Assembly: GCF_947507565.1 (NCBI RefSeq)
Contig: NC_089180.1
Location: forward strand, 3,162,001 to 3,226,000
From: Oscarella lobularis
Taxonomy: Eukaryota > Porifera > Homoscleromorpha > Homosclerophorida > Oscarellidae
Reading direction: 5' to 3'
Length of the DNA: 64,000 nt
Numbering within the stretch: position 1 is the first letter of the stretch; each line of letters opens with the position of its first letter. The notes below the pieces were generated by a model that ran no database searches, was not told the DNA's origin, and worked only from the letters and a program-made list of their open reading frames with translations. Shown piece after piece: positions 1 through 9,204 of this stretch. A program made the translations under genes and the position numbers.

Positions 1-632
1 TCTCAAGTCGGGCATATCGTATGGTGCCGGTGCACCCCGCCGATCGGCCGCTGCTGGCCGTGCGATGGCGGGAGGAGGTATGGCTTGACGCGGCTCTCCC
101 GTTCGGTCTACGCTCGGCTCCAAAGATTTTCTCCGCGGTCGCTGACGCGCTGCAATGGATCATGCGGGAGCGGGGAGTTGCAATGGGAATCCACTACCTG
201 GACGATTTTCTGTTCGTTGGGAGAGCGGATACCAGCGAGTGCGGCGACAGCCTGCGGATTGCTCTAGAGGCATGTCGCGACCTGGGGATTCCGGTAGCAA
301 TGCACAAGGTGGGAGGCCCCGCTACAGTCCTGGACTTCTTGGGCATCGAGATCGATTCGGCCCGCGGTGAGCTGCGCCTGCCACCCGCTAAGCTCGGGAG
401 ACTGCGTGCCAAGCTGGCGGAGGCGATCGATTCAGTACGATGGTCGAGGGCATGGACAAAGCGCGAGCTGCGGTCGCTGATTGGAGTGCTACATCATGCA
501 GCGACCGTCATAACGCCAGGGCGGGCCTTTGTGCGCCGGCTCATCAACCTGTCGCGGATCCCCAAAGGGCTGCACCACCGGGTCCGTTTTAGCCGGGAGG
601 CGAGAGAAGATTTGGAGTGGTGGTCAGCCTGA
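1..632 (+). pseudogene. DIRS-type reverse transcriptase, palm and thumb part
   Basis: The frame from base 21 reads a reverse-transcriptase palm with FGLRSAPKIFS, where the template grip is expected, and the catalytic box HYLDDFLFVG, whose YLDD carries the two metal-binding aspartates. A connection region follows (LGIEID, LRSLIGVLHHAATVITPGRAFVRRL). The frame stops at 630-632, but the next part of the protein continues in another frame, so one indel separates RT from RNase H. The N-terminal RT motifs lie outside the window or in another frame before base 21. The FGL...YLDD pattern and the RT-RNase H-recombinase order point to DIRS rather than gypsy. Confidence 0.75.
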
Positions 633-1192
633 TCGGTGGAATGGGCGCGGTTTGATCGGTTCTCTCGGTTTTGGCCCTCCTCGCGCGAGGCTGCAAACGG
701 ACGCGTCGGGGTCATGGGGCTGTGGAGCCCTAGACGTGACGGAGGGCACTTGGAGAGGCTTTGCCGTACGCTGGTCACCAAAGTGGCGAGAGATGGCGAT
801 CGCGCCCAAGGAGATGTTCCCGATCGTCGCGGCACTGCTCCTGTGGGGCGATCGGTGGGCGGGCGGCACGCTGTTAGTCGAGTCGGACAACAGCACGGTA
901 GTCGCTGCATCTAACAGAGGAACGTCGCGGGACGCGGCGCTGATGCGGCTGGTGAGGGTCAGGCAGTTCGCCCTGGCGCATCGCAACTGCGCGATCAATG
1001 CGGTACATCTACCCGGGGAAAAGAATTGGGCCGCCGACGCATTATCACGGGGCGAAGCTCACCGGTTGTCTTCGCAGGTCGGCAAGTGGAGCGAGATCGC
1101 GCTCCCCAGCAAAATCGTGTCGGCGCTCGACGAGCTGGCGGAATCCGACCCCCGCTGGACGTCGGACAGTTGGAGGAGGCTCGTCGCTATTT
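590..1192 (+). pseudogene. DIRS-type RNase H domain
   Basis: This frame picks up where the RT frame stops and encodes a ribonuclease H fold. QTDASGSWGCGA holds the first catalytic Asp, APKEMFPIVAAL the Glu, LVESDNSTVVAASN the second Asp, and HLPGEKNWAADALSR the last Asp. All four expected acidic positions are present, so the domain itself looks undamaged and only its connection to RT is broken. The enzyme would remove the RNA strand during cDNA synthesis. A weaker relative lies on the minus strand at 50067-50475, with TDASGLWGCGA. Confidence 0.75.
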
Positions 1193-1699
1193 GAGCAAGG
1201 GGCTGGCGAGCCGCACAAGAAAGGCTTACTCCGCAGGACAACGCCGTTATCTTGACTTCTGCGAGCGCGCGGGGATCACTGGATTGCCACTAACGAAAAT
1301 ACACTATGCTTATTTGCAGCTGCACTCGCTGAAGAGGGTCTGCTTGCGGCGAAAATACGAGCTTACCTGTCGGCGGTACGCAACCTTCACGTGGAGGAGA
1401 GACTGGGGGACCCTCTCACCCCACGGCCGCCGCGGCTGTCCCTTGTCGTGCGTGGAATTCAAAGGGAGCAGGCGGAACGGGGAGCCGGCGGAGGTGATAC
1501 TCGCCTCCCGTTCGACGAAAAAATGTTGGAGTGCGTGCGAGAGGAGTGGAAGAAGAGCCGTAGCAGCTATGAGTTATGCAACGCGTCACATTGTAGCGTG
1601 ACGGATTTCGTTGGGTTGAAGTATGCTAACACTGGAGCGGATATCCTGCTTAACCGGCTCCGCATGCACGGGCGGTTTCGCGTAACATTCTGCCGTTAG
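1165..1699 (+). pseudogene. Tyrosine recombinase, N-terminal part, frameshifted
   Basis: After the RNase H, one frame reads ARRYLSKGLASRTRKAYSAG, which resembles the helical DNA-binding domain of phage-type tyrosine recombinases found at the 3' end of DIRS polyproteins. Near 1300 the homology moves to another frame (AYLSAVRNLHVEERLG, then RGIQREQ), so at least one indel is present. I cannot find the catalytic R-H-x-x-R-Y residues before the frame ends at 1699, so the catalytic half is missing or too decayed to read. DIRS elements use this enzyme to insert circular cDNA without target duplication. The assignment rests on position plus the N-terminal motif. Confidence 0.55.
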
Positions 1700-1721
1700 C
1701 GTCTTCATCTGGGCATTCAGA

Positions 1722-2201
1722 ATGTTGCGAACGATTTGAAATTGCGGATCAGTAAAAACGTCTGTAGCAGGTTGACCGTTTTTGCGGACTTGTCGGCCTC
1801 GTCTTCGCGATACTCGTCGGCTTCGCCTTTGGACTCGTCGTCGGCATTGTCGCCGGCCTCGTCACGATGCTTGGACTCGTCGGCGTTGCCGTCGGCCTCA
1901 TTGTCGGACTCGTCGCGATGCTCGTCGCTGTCGTCGTCGGCCTCGTCGCGATGCTTGTCGGCTTCGGACTCGTCGACCTTGCCGTTGGTCTCGTCGTCGG
2001 CCTCGTCGTCGCGATGCTTGTCGCTGTCGGCTTTGGACTCGTCGGTGGACTCGTCAGTCTTGTCGCCGGACTTGTCTGTCTCGTCGTCTCTCTCGTCGGC
2101 CTGGTCGTCGACTAAGTCCAGAAGCCTCCCAACCAGGGCTGTGGCGTTCTTCGGCCGGAGGAGGGGAGCGAGTTCCTTTTCAATTTCCTTTTCCTATCGC
2201 C
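1722..2201 (-). other. Open frame encoding a D/E-rich repetitive peptide
   Basis: On the minus strand an uninterrupted frame of about 160 codons runs from just after a TAG at about 2202 to a TGA near 1722. It begins EKEIEKELAPLLRPK, continues LVGRLLDLVDDQADERDDE, and becomes a long run of DEADDE, SDEHRDE and DESK-like units before ending in LLIRNFKSFATF. There is no ATG. The sequence before it ends in AG, so this could be a terminal exon or simply a codon-biased minisatellite. The plus strand reads a serine-rich frame over the same repeats, which I do not favour. No function can be assigned. Confidence 0.3.
1785..2115. repeat. Degenerate TCGTCGG-rich minisatellite
   Basis: About 330 bp built from variants of CTCGTCGGC and TCGTCGTCGG with period mostly a multiple of three, occasionally joined by CGCGATGCT. 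The three-base register keeps frames open on both strands, which explains several overlapping open frames here. Confidence 0.8.
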
Positions 2202-2289
2202 GTAAAGTAGGCGATAGATCTACTTTTCTCTTTATTAACCGGGGAAAAGAAATCGTGCAAAGTAAGTCAGGTGGCCGCAATAGCAGGTT

Positions 2290-2530
2290 TCACTGTAATA
2301 TCACTACGGAGAGAGGGTCTGAGAACATGCTTTTGATGCTGTGCACCCCGATTTGCTTTAGGGGGAAGGCGGGGGGCGGGGGGCGATAATTGGATGACGT
2401 AGTAGCCGCGAAGTAGCAAGTGCACGCGCGCAAACTAGCAACTAGCAAGAGAAAACGCAAATCATCATCATTTCATTAGCAACGTTTCGTGTCGTATCCC
2501 AGTCTACACGATCGCGAGAATCTCGCTTCA
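2290..2530 (+). repeat. DIRS-associated terminal repeat, copy 1
   Basis: About 240 bp containing ATCACTACGG, a G-rich run, GATGACGTAGTAGCCGCGAA, ATCATCATCATT and GCGAGAATCTCGC. The reverse complement of 49795-50025 shows the same blocks in the same order and spacing. Both copies lie next to DIRS coding remains, on the 3' side relative to the coding strand. I infer that this is the 3' terminal region of the family. Confidence 0.65.
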
Positions 2531-3334
2531 TAGGGTATGCATAAAGGGTTTTCGCAGCTTCAAGACGGTTTAGTCGGCGTGGACATCGAAATAGCGGAAT
2601 GCTTGAGGTACAGACAATGTATAGAACTTTCCACACGGCGTCGTGAGGGCACTCGAAGAGCTGTTGCCGCTCTTGCCAGCACTGTCTCCCGTCGATGATG
2701 AAGACGACGAGGCGGGCTCGAATGGTTTCGAGGAGTGGAAGAGTTTTCCTAATTCCTTTACGGAATTGCTCTTTGAATCACAACCTTAAGCCTTTTTTGA
2801 AGCCGTGGTCGATTCTTTGGCTAGTCGCTCGAATTAGGTTGCTGCAGATCGTTGTAGTTTGTCCCCACATTCTTGTAGCTCTGCCAGGGCAATTTTTCCT
2901 GTCGGTCGATCTCTTCGGGTCGATCGTTGTTTTAGACGATGTGTATAGCGCTCTCATCAAGTTTGTGAAATTTCCTCACCTTCTGCAAGAACCGTGCAGG
3001 CTGTGGTCACCAGTGAAAATGAAAGGACGCAGAATTGCATTAACGATGAACCGCCCTCTACACTTTGGCAAAGTCTCGGCGAATTTCCTTTCCGACTGTG
3101 ACGGCGACGGCATTGGCCATATCGTTAGACAAACCCAATATATACATTTATAGGGATTTGAATGATTGGCACGAAGCCGTTTCGGGAAATACCTTGTGCC
3201 TTTCAAGACTACAATATAGCCCTGAATGTAACTCATCGACGTTTCTTCCACTTCCGCCACGCCCCTTATTTGCCAAGGGCAAATTCGTGCCGTTTCTTAC
3301 CTACATGTATATGCACCAAATTCAGCGATCGCTT
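2531..3334. other. No recognisable gene
   Basis: Open frames on both strands are short and show no motif I recognise. The longest, 2695-3153 on plus, has unremarkable composition and nothing to support it as a gene. Confidence 0.5.
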
Positions 3335-3741
3335 CTATGCAAAACGGTCGTTTACGATCCTAAGAAGTACTTCAGACGACATCGACTTTATATCGTAGAT
3401 AGTAGCTAGTAGCTTATATTCTCGATCTCGGAACGAATCCGGTGATGCGGGCAACAACGAAGGTGGGGGAGGGGCGATGAGTGGGTGGGAAAATCCCGAC
3501 GGCAATCGTAATTGACGACGCGAGACGAGTAGATCAATCGCACGGAGGATTGGATTTGTAGCGATCGGTGCGACACAAAAATGGTGTTGCGTTGACCACG
3601 TCCTGATTGTAAGTAGAAGTTTCAGTGCACCGAGAATGTTATGTCCGCTAGCCATCGATAACTGTTCGGTCGACTGTTGGATATTCGTCGGGGCGAATGA
3701 CGGCGGGACGATCGAAACGGCCGCGCATGAATCGAGGAGAG
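3335..3741 (-). pseudogene. Outer gypsy-like element: aspartic protease remnant
   Basis: The minus strand reads LLDSCAAVSIVPPS followed by FAPTN, a retroviral-type aspartic protease start in which the catalytic D-T/S-G triad is altered to D-S-C. Downstream the frame continues through HNILGALKLLL and HHFCVAPI before losing identity. It begins immediately next to the target duplication of the inserted LTR element. Together with the zinc knuckle on the far side (6219-6465) it forms the interrupted gag-to-pol region of one older element. The mutated active site and missing downstream pol show that it is dead. Confidence 0.6.
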
Positions 3742-3746
3742 GCCAT
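3742..3746. repeat. Target-site duplication GCCAT (left)
   Basis: These five bases match 6214-6218 exactly and directly border the outer ends of the two LTRs at 3747 and 6213. Five base pairs is usual for gypsy-type integrases. Confidence 0.75.
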
Positions 3747-3932
3747 TGTGGCCGGTTGCCTGGAGGGGTGACTGTGGGGAACTCGACGGTGACGCGTGGG
3801 ACGCTGGGTTGACTAGGATTTTGCAAGAAGTGTACTCCTGTTTATTAGATGCTTGACGGGGTCGCCCGGATCTCTCGAGAGGACCCGGACTATACAGACA
3901 AACGGACAACATCAACAACTAAAACGGCTACA
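3747..3932 (-). repeat. 3' LTR of the nested element
   Basis: 186 bp, starting TGTAGCC and ending GGCCACA on the minus strand. It matches the other LTR closely, but has about 15 extra bases after CAGCGTC and several substitutions. AATAAA lies midway. Confidence 0.75.
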
Positions 3933-3950
3933 ACTACCCCTTTCCTCGAG
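3933..3950 (-). other. Polypurine tract before the 3' LTR
   Basis: Minus-strand reading gives GAGGAAAGGGG three to four bases before the TGTAGCC start of the 3' LTR, the expected place for a plus-strand primer. Confidence 0.55.
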
Positions 3951-4664
3951 AAGGTGAGCGCCCTCGGGAACTAAACTGGGGCCTCTAACATACAAACACG
4001 AAAAACAAACCACGAACCAGTGTACGTCGCAACAAAGCGCCACGCGTTCACGTGGACCAGTTCGGGTCTTGAAAGCGTACGGGAGCTTTTCCAGCGTTGG
4101 CGCGGCGAGAGCGCTGTCGGCCAGCTCCATGAACAGTAGTAGAGTTGAAAGTAGACGATGAAGGAGAAGAGACCGGATTCTCACCGGCATAAAACGGACG
4201 TGAAGTAGCAGATGATTCTGCTCCACCGACACAATTAACACTTTTGTCCCCTGGCCAATGGGGGTGGACGCCGTCGCGCGACATAGCGTGTGCCGAAGGG
4301 AGAACCCACTCATCTGTTGACCCCTGCATCACTTCATCTCGAGGCCGCATTCCCATATTAATAGGGCAGGAAAGCCTTCGGCGGGGCGAATCAGCGCTCG
4401 CTCCCGTCGTGTGACGAACGTCCTCGAGATCCATCGATCTGCATCCATCGTCATGGATATGTTGGGTGTCGCAGGCGAGGGCCAACTTCCGTCAAAAATA
4501 AACGTTACCCATGGAAGATAGAACGAAACGTTAACGTGAGTACTAGCACTGCTGCGGCGCATCCACTCGTAATCAACAAACAAAGACTTTTGAACAACTG
4601 GACCGGCGAAACTTCATTCAACACAAACGGCCGGCGACAGGACGGCGGAGCTCCATGACAGTGT

Positions 4665-5710
4665 TCACGCACGTTTCAACAGTGCCAGTTCCGGGGTGTG
4701 CTTCTCCAGCGCTCCCATGACCTCACGGTGATGATCGGATATTTGTTGCATGAATTTCGTCTGCTTTCCGACGAATTCTCGTAAGATGGCGTCGGTTGAC
4801 CCTGACGTCACAACGTCGGCGCTACTTCTGGTCGTCGATCGAGATTCTGCTTTGCCTGGACGATTTCCAATCGCCAGACACTCATTGCTCACCTTTGATC
4901 GTGATTTCCAGATCTCCTCGCCTGTCTTGGCTGCGTCTTCCGCCTCGTCAAGGGTTTGGGGACGACCTCTGACGCATTCTTCGCGGAGCTCGGGACGTAA
5001 CCCATTCTGGTAATGTTGAATTTGCATTTGTTCGGATAGAGCCTCCAACAACTCGAAAAAACCAGCGTTCGAAATCGCGTCGTGAAAGCGTCGACGTCAT
5101 CGCGCGGTCCATGTTGACAAGCTATAAGCCGCTCGGTATAATGAACGTGAGGGTCCGCAGGACCGAATTTGCGTTTCAGAAATGCCACAAATTTCTTCCA
5201 GGTCAACTGCTCGCCGCGCGTCTCTAACTTCCGCTCGAACGCTGAAGCCTCGATGCGTGCGCGCCCGCTGAGATGAATTCGTGCGTTCTTCAGACGGTCG
5301 CGAGCGCTCCATCGATCGACGTCGGCGATCGCTTCGAGCTGATAAAGCCAGTTGCAAAGTTCTTCATAATTGTACCCGAAGAATTTCTCGAGAGCGCGCG
5401 TGTGATCGACGCGTCGCGCCGATGACTGACGATCCGGCGATTTGTCCGTTGACGTATCGAACGCCTCCACGTGTGGCGTGGGAATTCTGGCTGGCGTCGC
5501 GAGTCGAGCCCGTGCCGTCGGCGATAGCGATCGCCGCTTGCGTGCGAGCAAACGGTCGATCCGTCGTCGTGCGGCCGGACTTTGTGGCGTCACAGGCGTC
5601 GCGAGTTGAAATAACGCCGTTGGCGTCGTTGCGCGTCGTTGAGAGGCGTGCAACGCGCCGCGCCTTCGTTGTCCGGGCGTCGTCGACTTCGGTGTTCGTG
5701 TCGCATGCAA
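4665..5710 (-). pseudogene. Gypsy-like gag, one frameshift
   Basis: The minus strand encodes an Arg/Ser/Pro-rich N-terminal region, then a capsid-like domain with the Trp/Tyr pattern of gypsy gags: FFGYNYEELCNWLYQLEAIA, HLSGRARIEASAF, WKKFVAFLKRKFG and VDAFTTRFRTLVF. At about 5050 the homology moves to another frame, continuing LEALSEQMQIQHYQNGLRPE and LDEAEDAAKTGEEIW to the end at 4665. One indel therefore separates the two halves. No zinc knuckle is visible in this copy. Gag would form the virus-like particle that packages the element RNA. Confidence 0.65.
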
Positions 5711-6029
5711 CGGCGCGGCGGGCTTCTTTGCTTTCGTCGTCTTTCGCTTGTGTGCGATTGTGTGCTGCCTCGTGGCACCAGGTGCCTCCCCGCCGACCTA
5801 TCACACAGGCTTGCTCCCACGACGTCACCGGCCACTCCCCCCTGACAACTGCCGATTCGAACCAAGACCGCGCGGGTAGTCGGACGAGGCGCTTTCGCCA
5901 CACGCGCGTCAACGACGAGCTGCCCGGGTGATCGTCGCTTCGACCCGGTCCAGCCAGAATCAAAAACGAACAATCCAGCGCGCCAACGACGGCGATGGAC
6001 GATCGCGTTCCCAGTGAAATCCGACTACC

Positions 6030-6046
6030 CGGATTTTCCACCAAGT
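6030..6046 (-). other. Possible primer-binding site
   Basis: Directly inside the 5' LTR the minus strand reads ACT then TGGTGGAAAATCC. A TGG start is the usual complement of a tRNA CCA end. I cannot match the rest to a particular tRNA. Confidence 0.4.
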
Positions 6047-6213
6047 TGTGGCCAGCTGGAGGAGTGACTGTGGAGAACTCGACGCTGGGTTGACTAGGAT
6101 TTTGCAAGAAGTGTACTCCTGTTTATTAGTTGCTTGACGGGGTCGCCCGGATCTTTCGAGAGGATCCGGACTATACAGACAAACGGACAACATCAACAAC
6201 TAAAACGGCTACA
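6047..6213 (-). repeat. 5' LTR of the nested element
   Basis: 167 bp on the minus strand, TGTAGCC...GGCCACA, with AATAAA and the short R/U5-like block AACAGGAGTACACTTCTTGC shared with the 3' LTR. Confidence 0.75.
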
Positions 6214-6218
6214 GCCAT
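6214..6218. repeat. Target-site duplication GCCAT (right)
   Basis: Exact partner of 3742-3746, on the outer side of the 5' LTR. Confidence 0.75.
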
Positions 6219-6465
6219 TTACCATAGCGTCGACTTGAAAGACAGCGGCGGACTGAGATGATACCGGTTGCAACGCGCCGACCGCGTAGGGTGGGAGTAA
6301 AGGTTCGTCGCGCGAAGGGAGCGGGTAACACTGTTGATGGGTGTCATGTTTTGCGCTAAATTTCGTGCACGTCATGCGAATATGTCCAATTTCACCACAA
6401 TTCCAACAGCGGCGCTCTGCCAGGGGCACAGACAAACGTGGGGCGTACGGAACGCCAGACGACAC
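6219..6465 (-). pseudogene. Outer gypsy-like element: gag zinc knuckle
   Basis: The minus strand encodes CWNCGEIGHIRMTC, a complete CX2CX4HX4C zinc knuckle of the nucleocapsid type that binds element RNA. The frame continues to VDAMVNG, where it is cut by the nested LTR element. On the far side the protease remnant resumes one or two bases out of frame. Upstream (6466-6577) the minus strand gives no clear gag, so the start of the outer element is lost. Confidence 0.6.
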
Positions 6466-6577
6466 AGCGAACGAAGCGTTAGCCGGTGAATCCAGGCGAA
6501 TAACGCGGTTGAGAAGAGATGAGAGTAAGGTAGATTGTTGTTCAACTGAGGCGGCTTTCCTGTTTGAATTCGGATAG

Positions 6578-7902
6578 ATGGTCCTAGTAAAATGTATTTA
6601 GAAACTGACGCATCATAAAAGATATGGGCTCTGACCTCGTGTTACTTGACGCCTGTGACCTGTCGCCTCAGGGGCCCACCGGCCGTAGCTCGCGCGCCGG
6701 TGAATAAAAGAAGGAAACTCGCCGCAGGAGCTCACATTCAGAAATATAGAAACGACGATTTGAAAAGGTTATACGGGGCTTTGAGAAACTGAATTAAATA
6801 CCGTAATGACCTTTCAGGATATTTCTATTTCTAAGTCCTTAAAATACTCAAATGCTATTTTCAGTCTCAATAAGCCTTACGTGATGTCACGAAAGCATCC
6901 AATTTCGTATAAGGGCTCTCCGATGTTAATCGCGTTAAACTTAAGAACATCCCGTCCCAAGTGAAACGGTTAATTTTAGATACACGTAATAGAGGATCTT
7001 CTTCTCCTCTTTCTCCTCCTCCTTATTGTGTTTTTGTTCACCGTGACAGAGGAACAAACGAAGTCTGTTTTGGCGATACTGATAAAAAATTCAGCTATTA
7101 AAAAATTTATAAAATTTTGGGCAGCTAACAATTATATAATCTCCTTTTTTCTGTAAGGCTTTCACAAGAAGATATTTAATTAAACACCTTGTTTATACTA
7201 CAAATCAAAAGAGTCTGTCTTTTGTTTAACCTAACGCGCTCACCTACTAGGAGTACTCCAACTTCATAATCAAATCTACCAGTAGATTTCGCTCTTTTCA
7301 CAGGCAGATGTTTACTATTTGATAAAGAGGGAAGTGAAGTGAAAATCAAGTGTTTCTAGCCCGTAAAAATAGCAGGTTACAGCCAAATGCTACGTCGACT
7401 TCTGTCCGCCACTTGCCGCGATGACGTCACTAATTAACAGTTGACCATACGCTTTCCAAACCAATGCAAACCTCCTCATCTACGTCAACAAATTCATTCC
7501 GGTCTACGGACTTGGTAAGTCCAGGTCGGTCAGCGTTGTCCTAAAGCGGAAACGACTGCTGCTAACCACCAAATGAAAATTCATGTTTCTTTAAGCAGAA
7601 CCTCTGAAATCACGTACAAATATATAGAAAACATAAAGAAGACTAATATTTAAGATATAAATTGAGAAGCCTTGTTTGAGTGAAGCAGGCTTCGGATGCG
7701 AACATGTCATTACGAAACTTTACTTTTCCCAGGAACAGATCTAATCATACACGTTCTTCAATTGACCGAAACGTACGTGCATGGAAATCGGGAATGCAGG
7801 CCGACATGTTCCACCAGGAAAATGCAGGATTCCTTGCCCTCAGAATGCCTTGGCCTCAGTAGGAAAAGAAATTTCTAACTGTTACATTGTTGAACAATTA
7901 GT
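6578..7902. other. AT-rich stretch, no gene seen
   Basis: No frame shows a recognisable domain. A GC-rich segment at 6630-6720 contains GGTGAATAAAAG and could be a decayed LTR, but I find no partner for it. Confidence 0.5.
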
Positions 7903-7914
7903 CTTCACAGTGCC

Positions 7915-8925
7915 GCTTCACTTCATGACGACCTCTCAAAATCCACCTTCATGTCGTCACTGCTCCTCAGCCATCTTCCGGACGATCAATGGCTTCAGGC
8001 ATCTCTTCCAATTCGCCTGGGCGGTTTTGGTGTGCCCTTGCTTTCGCCGATCCTGGATGCAGCTTTCTTGGCGGGCTGGAGCCACACATCTGAAGCCCTC
8101 CCCGACCGTTTTCCACCTCTGTGGTCGGTGGACGACTTCCCCTTTGTCGGGTCGTCGGTGAGGTGTTCCCTCGAGTTCGCCTTACACCGGTTTCAGGAAA
8201 GTTTGTGCTCGTCCACCTCTGAGTCATCGATCGCTTCGATTTCCGATCTGCCTTCGGCTGGCGACAAACTCCAACATTAACTCAAGTTGGTCATCGATCA
8301 AGTACGTGTCAACTCGGTTTTCTCGGCAGCTCCGGACAACCGTGGCCTCTCTCGTCTCCGCTCGTGCCAGGGCAAGAATGCTGGCCGTTGGTTGGAGGCT
8401 TTGCCCTCTTCAAGGATGCTCGCGCTCAAACCTTGCGATTTTCGCTTAGCCGCATCCTTGAGGCTGGGTCTTCCCTTCGCGGCTTGCCTCACCTCGTGCA
8501 ACTGCGGCTCTGCCATCGACCGCAGTGGATACCATCTGCTCACCTGCAAAACAGGCGCCGGTCCAGTCTGGGCGCACAACTGTGTTGTCTCCGGCTGGGC
8601 GGACTGTGTCAGAGATGCCGGCCTTTCTTGCAAAGTAGAGCCCAGGCACGAGTACCTGAACAACGACAATCGTCCCGACATCGTTGCCTTCGGCACGGGC
8701 ACAGGGGAGTGCTTCGAACTCGACATATCTCTCGCCCACCAGTGGAGTTCCGAGGCCTCGCGCCGCTCAGCGAGTGAGGACGGTGCGGCGGCTTCGATCA
8801 GGGAGGAGAATAAGATCTCAAAATACGAATCGTACCAGCGTTCTTCAGGCTTGACCTCCACTTTCATTCCCATCGTAGCCGAACATTTTGGTCGTTGGGG
8901 CAAGCTCGCCCAAAATTTTCTTTAA
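7915..8925 (+). pseudogene. LINE C-terminal CCHC motif and restriction-like endonuclease
   Basis: From 8287 the frame reads SCNCGSAIDRSGYHLLTC, the Cys/His motif downstream of RT in R2-type elements. The nuclease signature RPDIVAFGTGTGECFELDIS follows, giving a PD and a distal D of a PD-(D/E)XK-like site, then HFGRWGKLAQNFL near the end. The 7951-8280 part matches the post-RT helical region (LPIRLGGFGVP, AAFLAGWSH) but ends in a stop at 8278-8280, one indel away from the endonuclease frame. In such elements this nuclease nicks the target to prime reverse transcription. RT and N-terminal fingers are absent from this copy. Confidence 0.75.
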
Positions 8926-9188
8926 TCTTTGGGCAGATTTGTCGAGCGCTTGGAGGGCCGTTGAAAGAAAAACGTGTTCCTGTGTTATTGGCGTCGTCGT
9001 CTGTCCGTCTTACTCCAGTACTGTAACTCTAACGTGATTACCCATAAGTTGTCTCGTATCTGCAGTTCTTCTTCCCGTCTCGACTCAGGCTCACGTCCGC
9101 TAACTCACCCGCGTTAGTCTAGCTATCTTTACTACTCTTGACATTTGTCCTAGCCAATGGCCTGTCTTGTGCATTGTCTATTTAAATA

Positions 9189-9204
9189 AATCTCTCTCTC
9201 TCTC
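9189..9204. repeat. CT dinucleotide tract between two LINE copies
   Basis: About eight TC units. The 3' UTR of copy 1 ends on one side and the 5' UTR of copy 2 begins on the other. Confidence 0.7.

Larger units (their letters stand above)
1..2530 (+). mobile_element. Decayed DIRS-like retrotransposon, 5' end outside the window
   Basis: Reverse transcriptase, RNase H and tyrosine-recombinase segments follow one another on the plus strand in the order usual for DIRS elements, each in a different frame. They are followed by a low-complexity acidic stretch and then by sequence (2290-2530) that reappears inverted at 49795-50025 beside another DIRS fragment. That shared sequence is probably the 3' end of the family. 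The gag region and 5' end would lie left of base 1. Several frameshifts make this copy inactive. That the acidic stretch belongs to the element is inferred from position only. Confidence 0.7.
3747..6213 (-). mobile_element. Nested gag-only LTR retrotransposon
   Basis: A 2467-bp element on the minus strand, flanked by GCCAT duplications. Its LTRs (6047-6213 and 3747-3932) begin TGTAGCC and end GGCCACA. A possible primer-binding site starts a few bases after the 5' LTR (TGGTGGAAAATCC), and a purine run (GAGGAAAGGGG) precedes the 3' LTR. The interior encodes gag-like sequence (4665-5710) and an open frame of unknown nature (4051-4485, minus), but I find no protease, RT or integrase. It therefore looks non-autonomous. 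It sits between the zinc-knuckle and protease remains of another gypsy-like element. Confidence 0.75.
7903..9204 (+). mobile_element. R2/NeSL-like LINE family B, 3' half (copy 1)
   Basis: A 5'-truncated copy running from the post-RT region to the 3' end. It starts at 7903, where similarity to 11417-11824 begins, encodes the C-terminal endonuclease region (to 8925), and has about 260 bp of 3' UTR ending TTTAAATAAA before a CT tract (9189-9204). The next copy of the same family starts directly after the CT tract. The shared 400 bp is nearly identical between copies, with a few substitutions, so the two are recent relatives. Confidence 0.75.

Noticed and set aside
1736..2389. Serine-rich protein on the plus strand
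   Set aside because: Frame is held open by a three-base minisatellite; no non-repetitive protein-like head, and the minus-strand frame is at least as good.
5281..5931. Plus-strand 216-residue Arg-rich protein
   Set aside because: Antisense to the gypsy-like gag, which has clear capsid-type motifs on minus.
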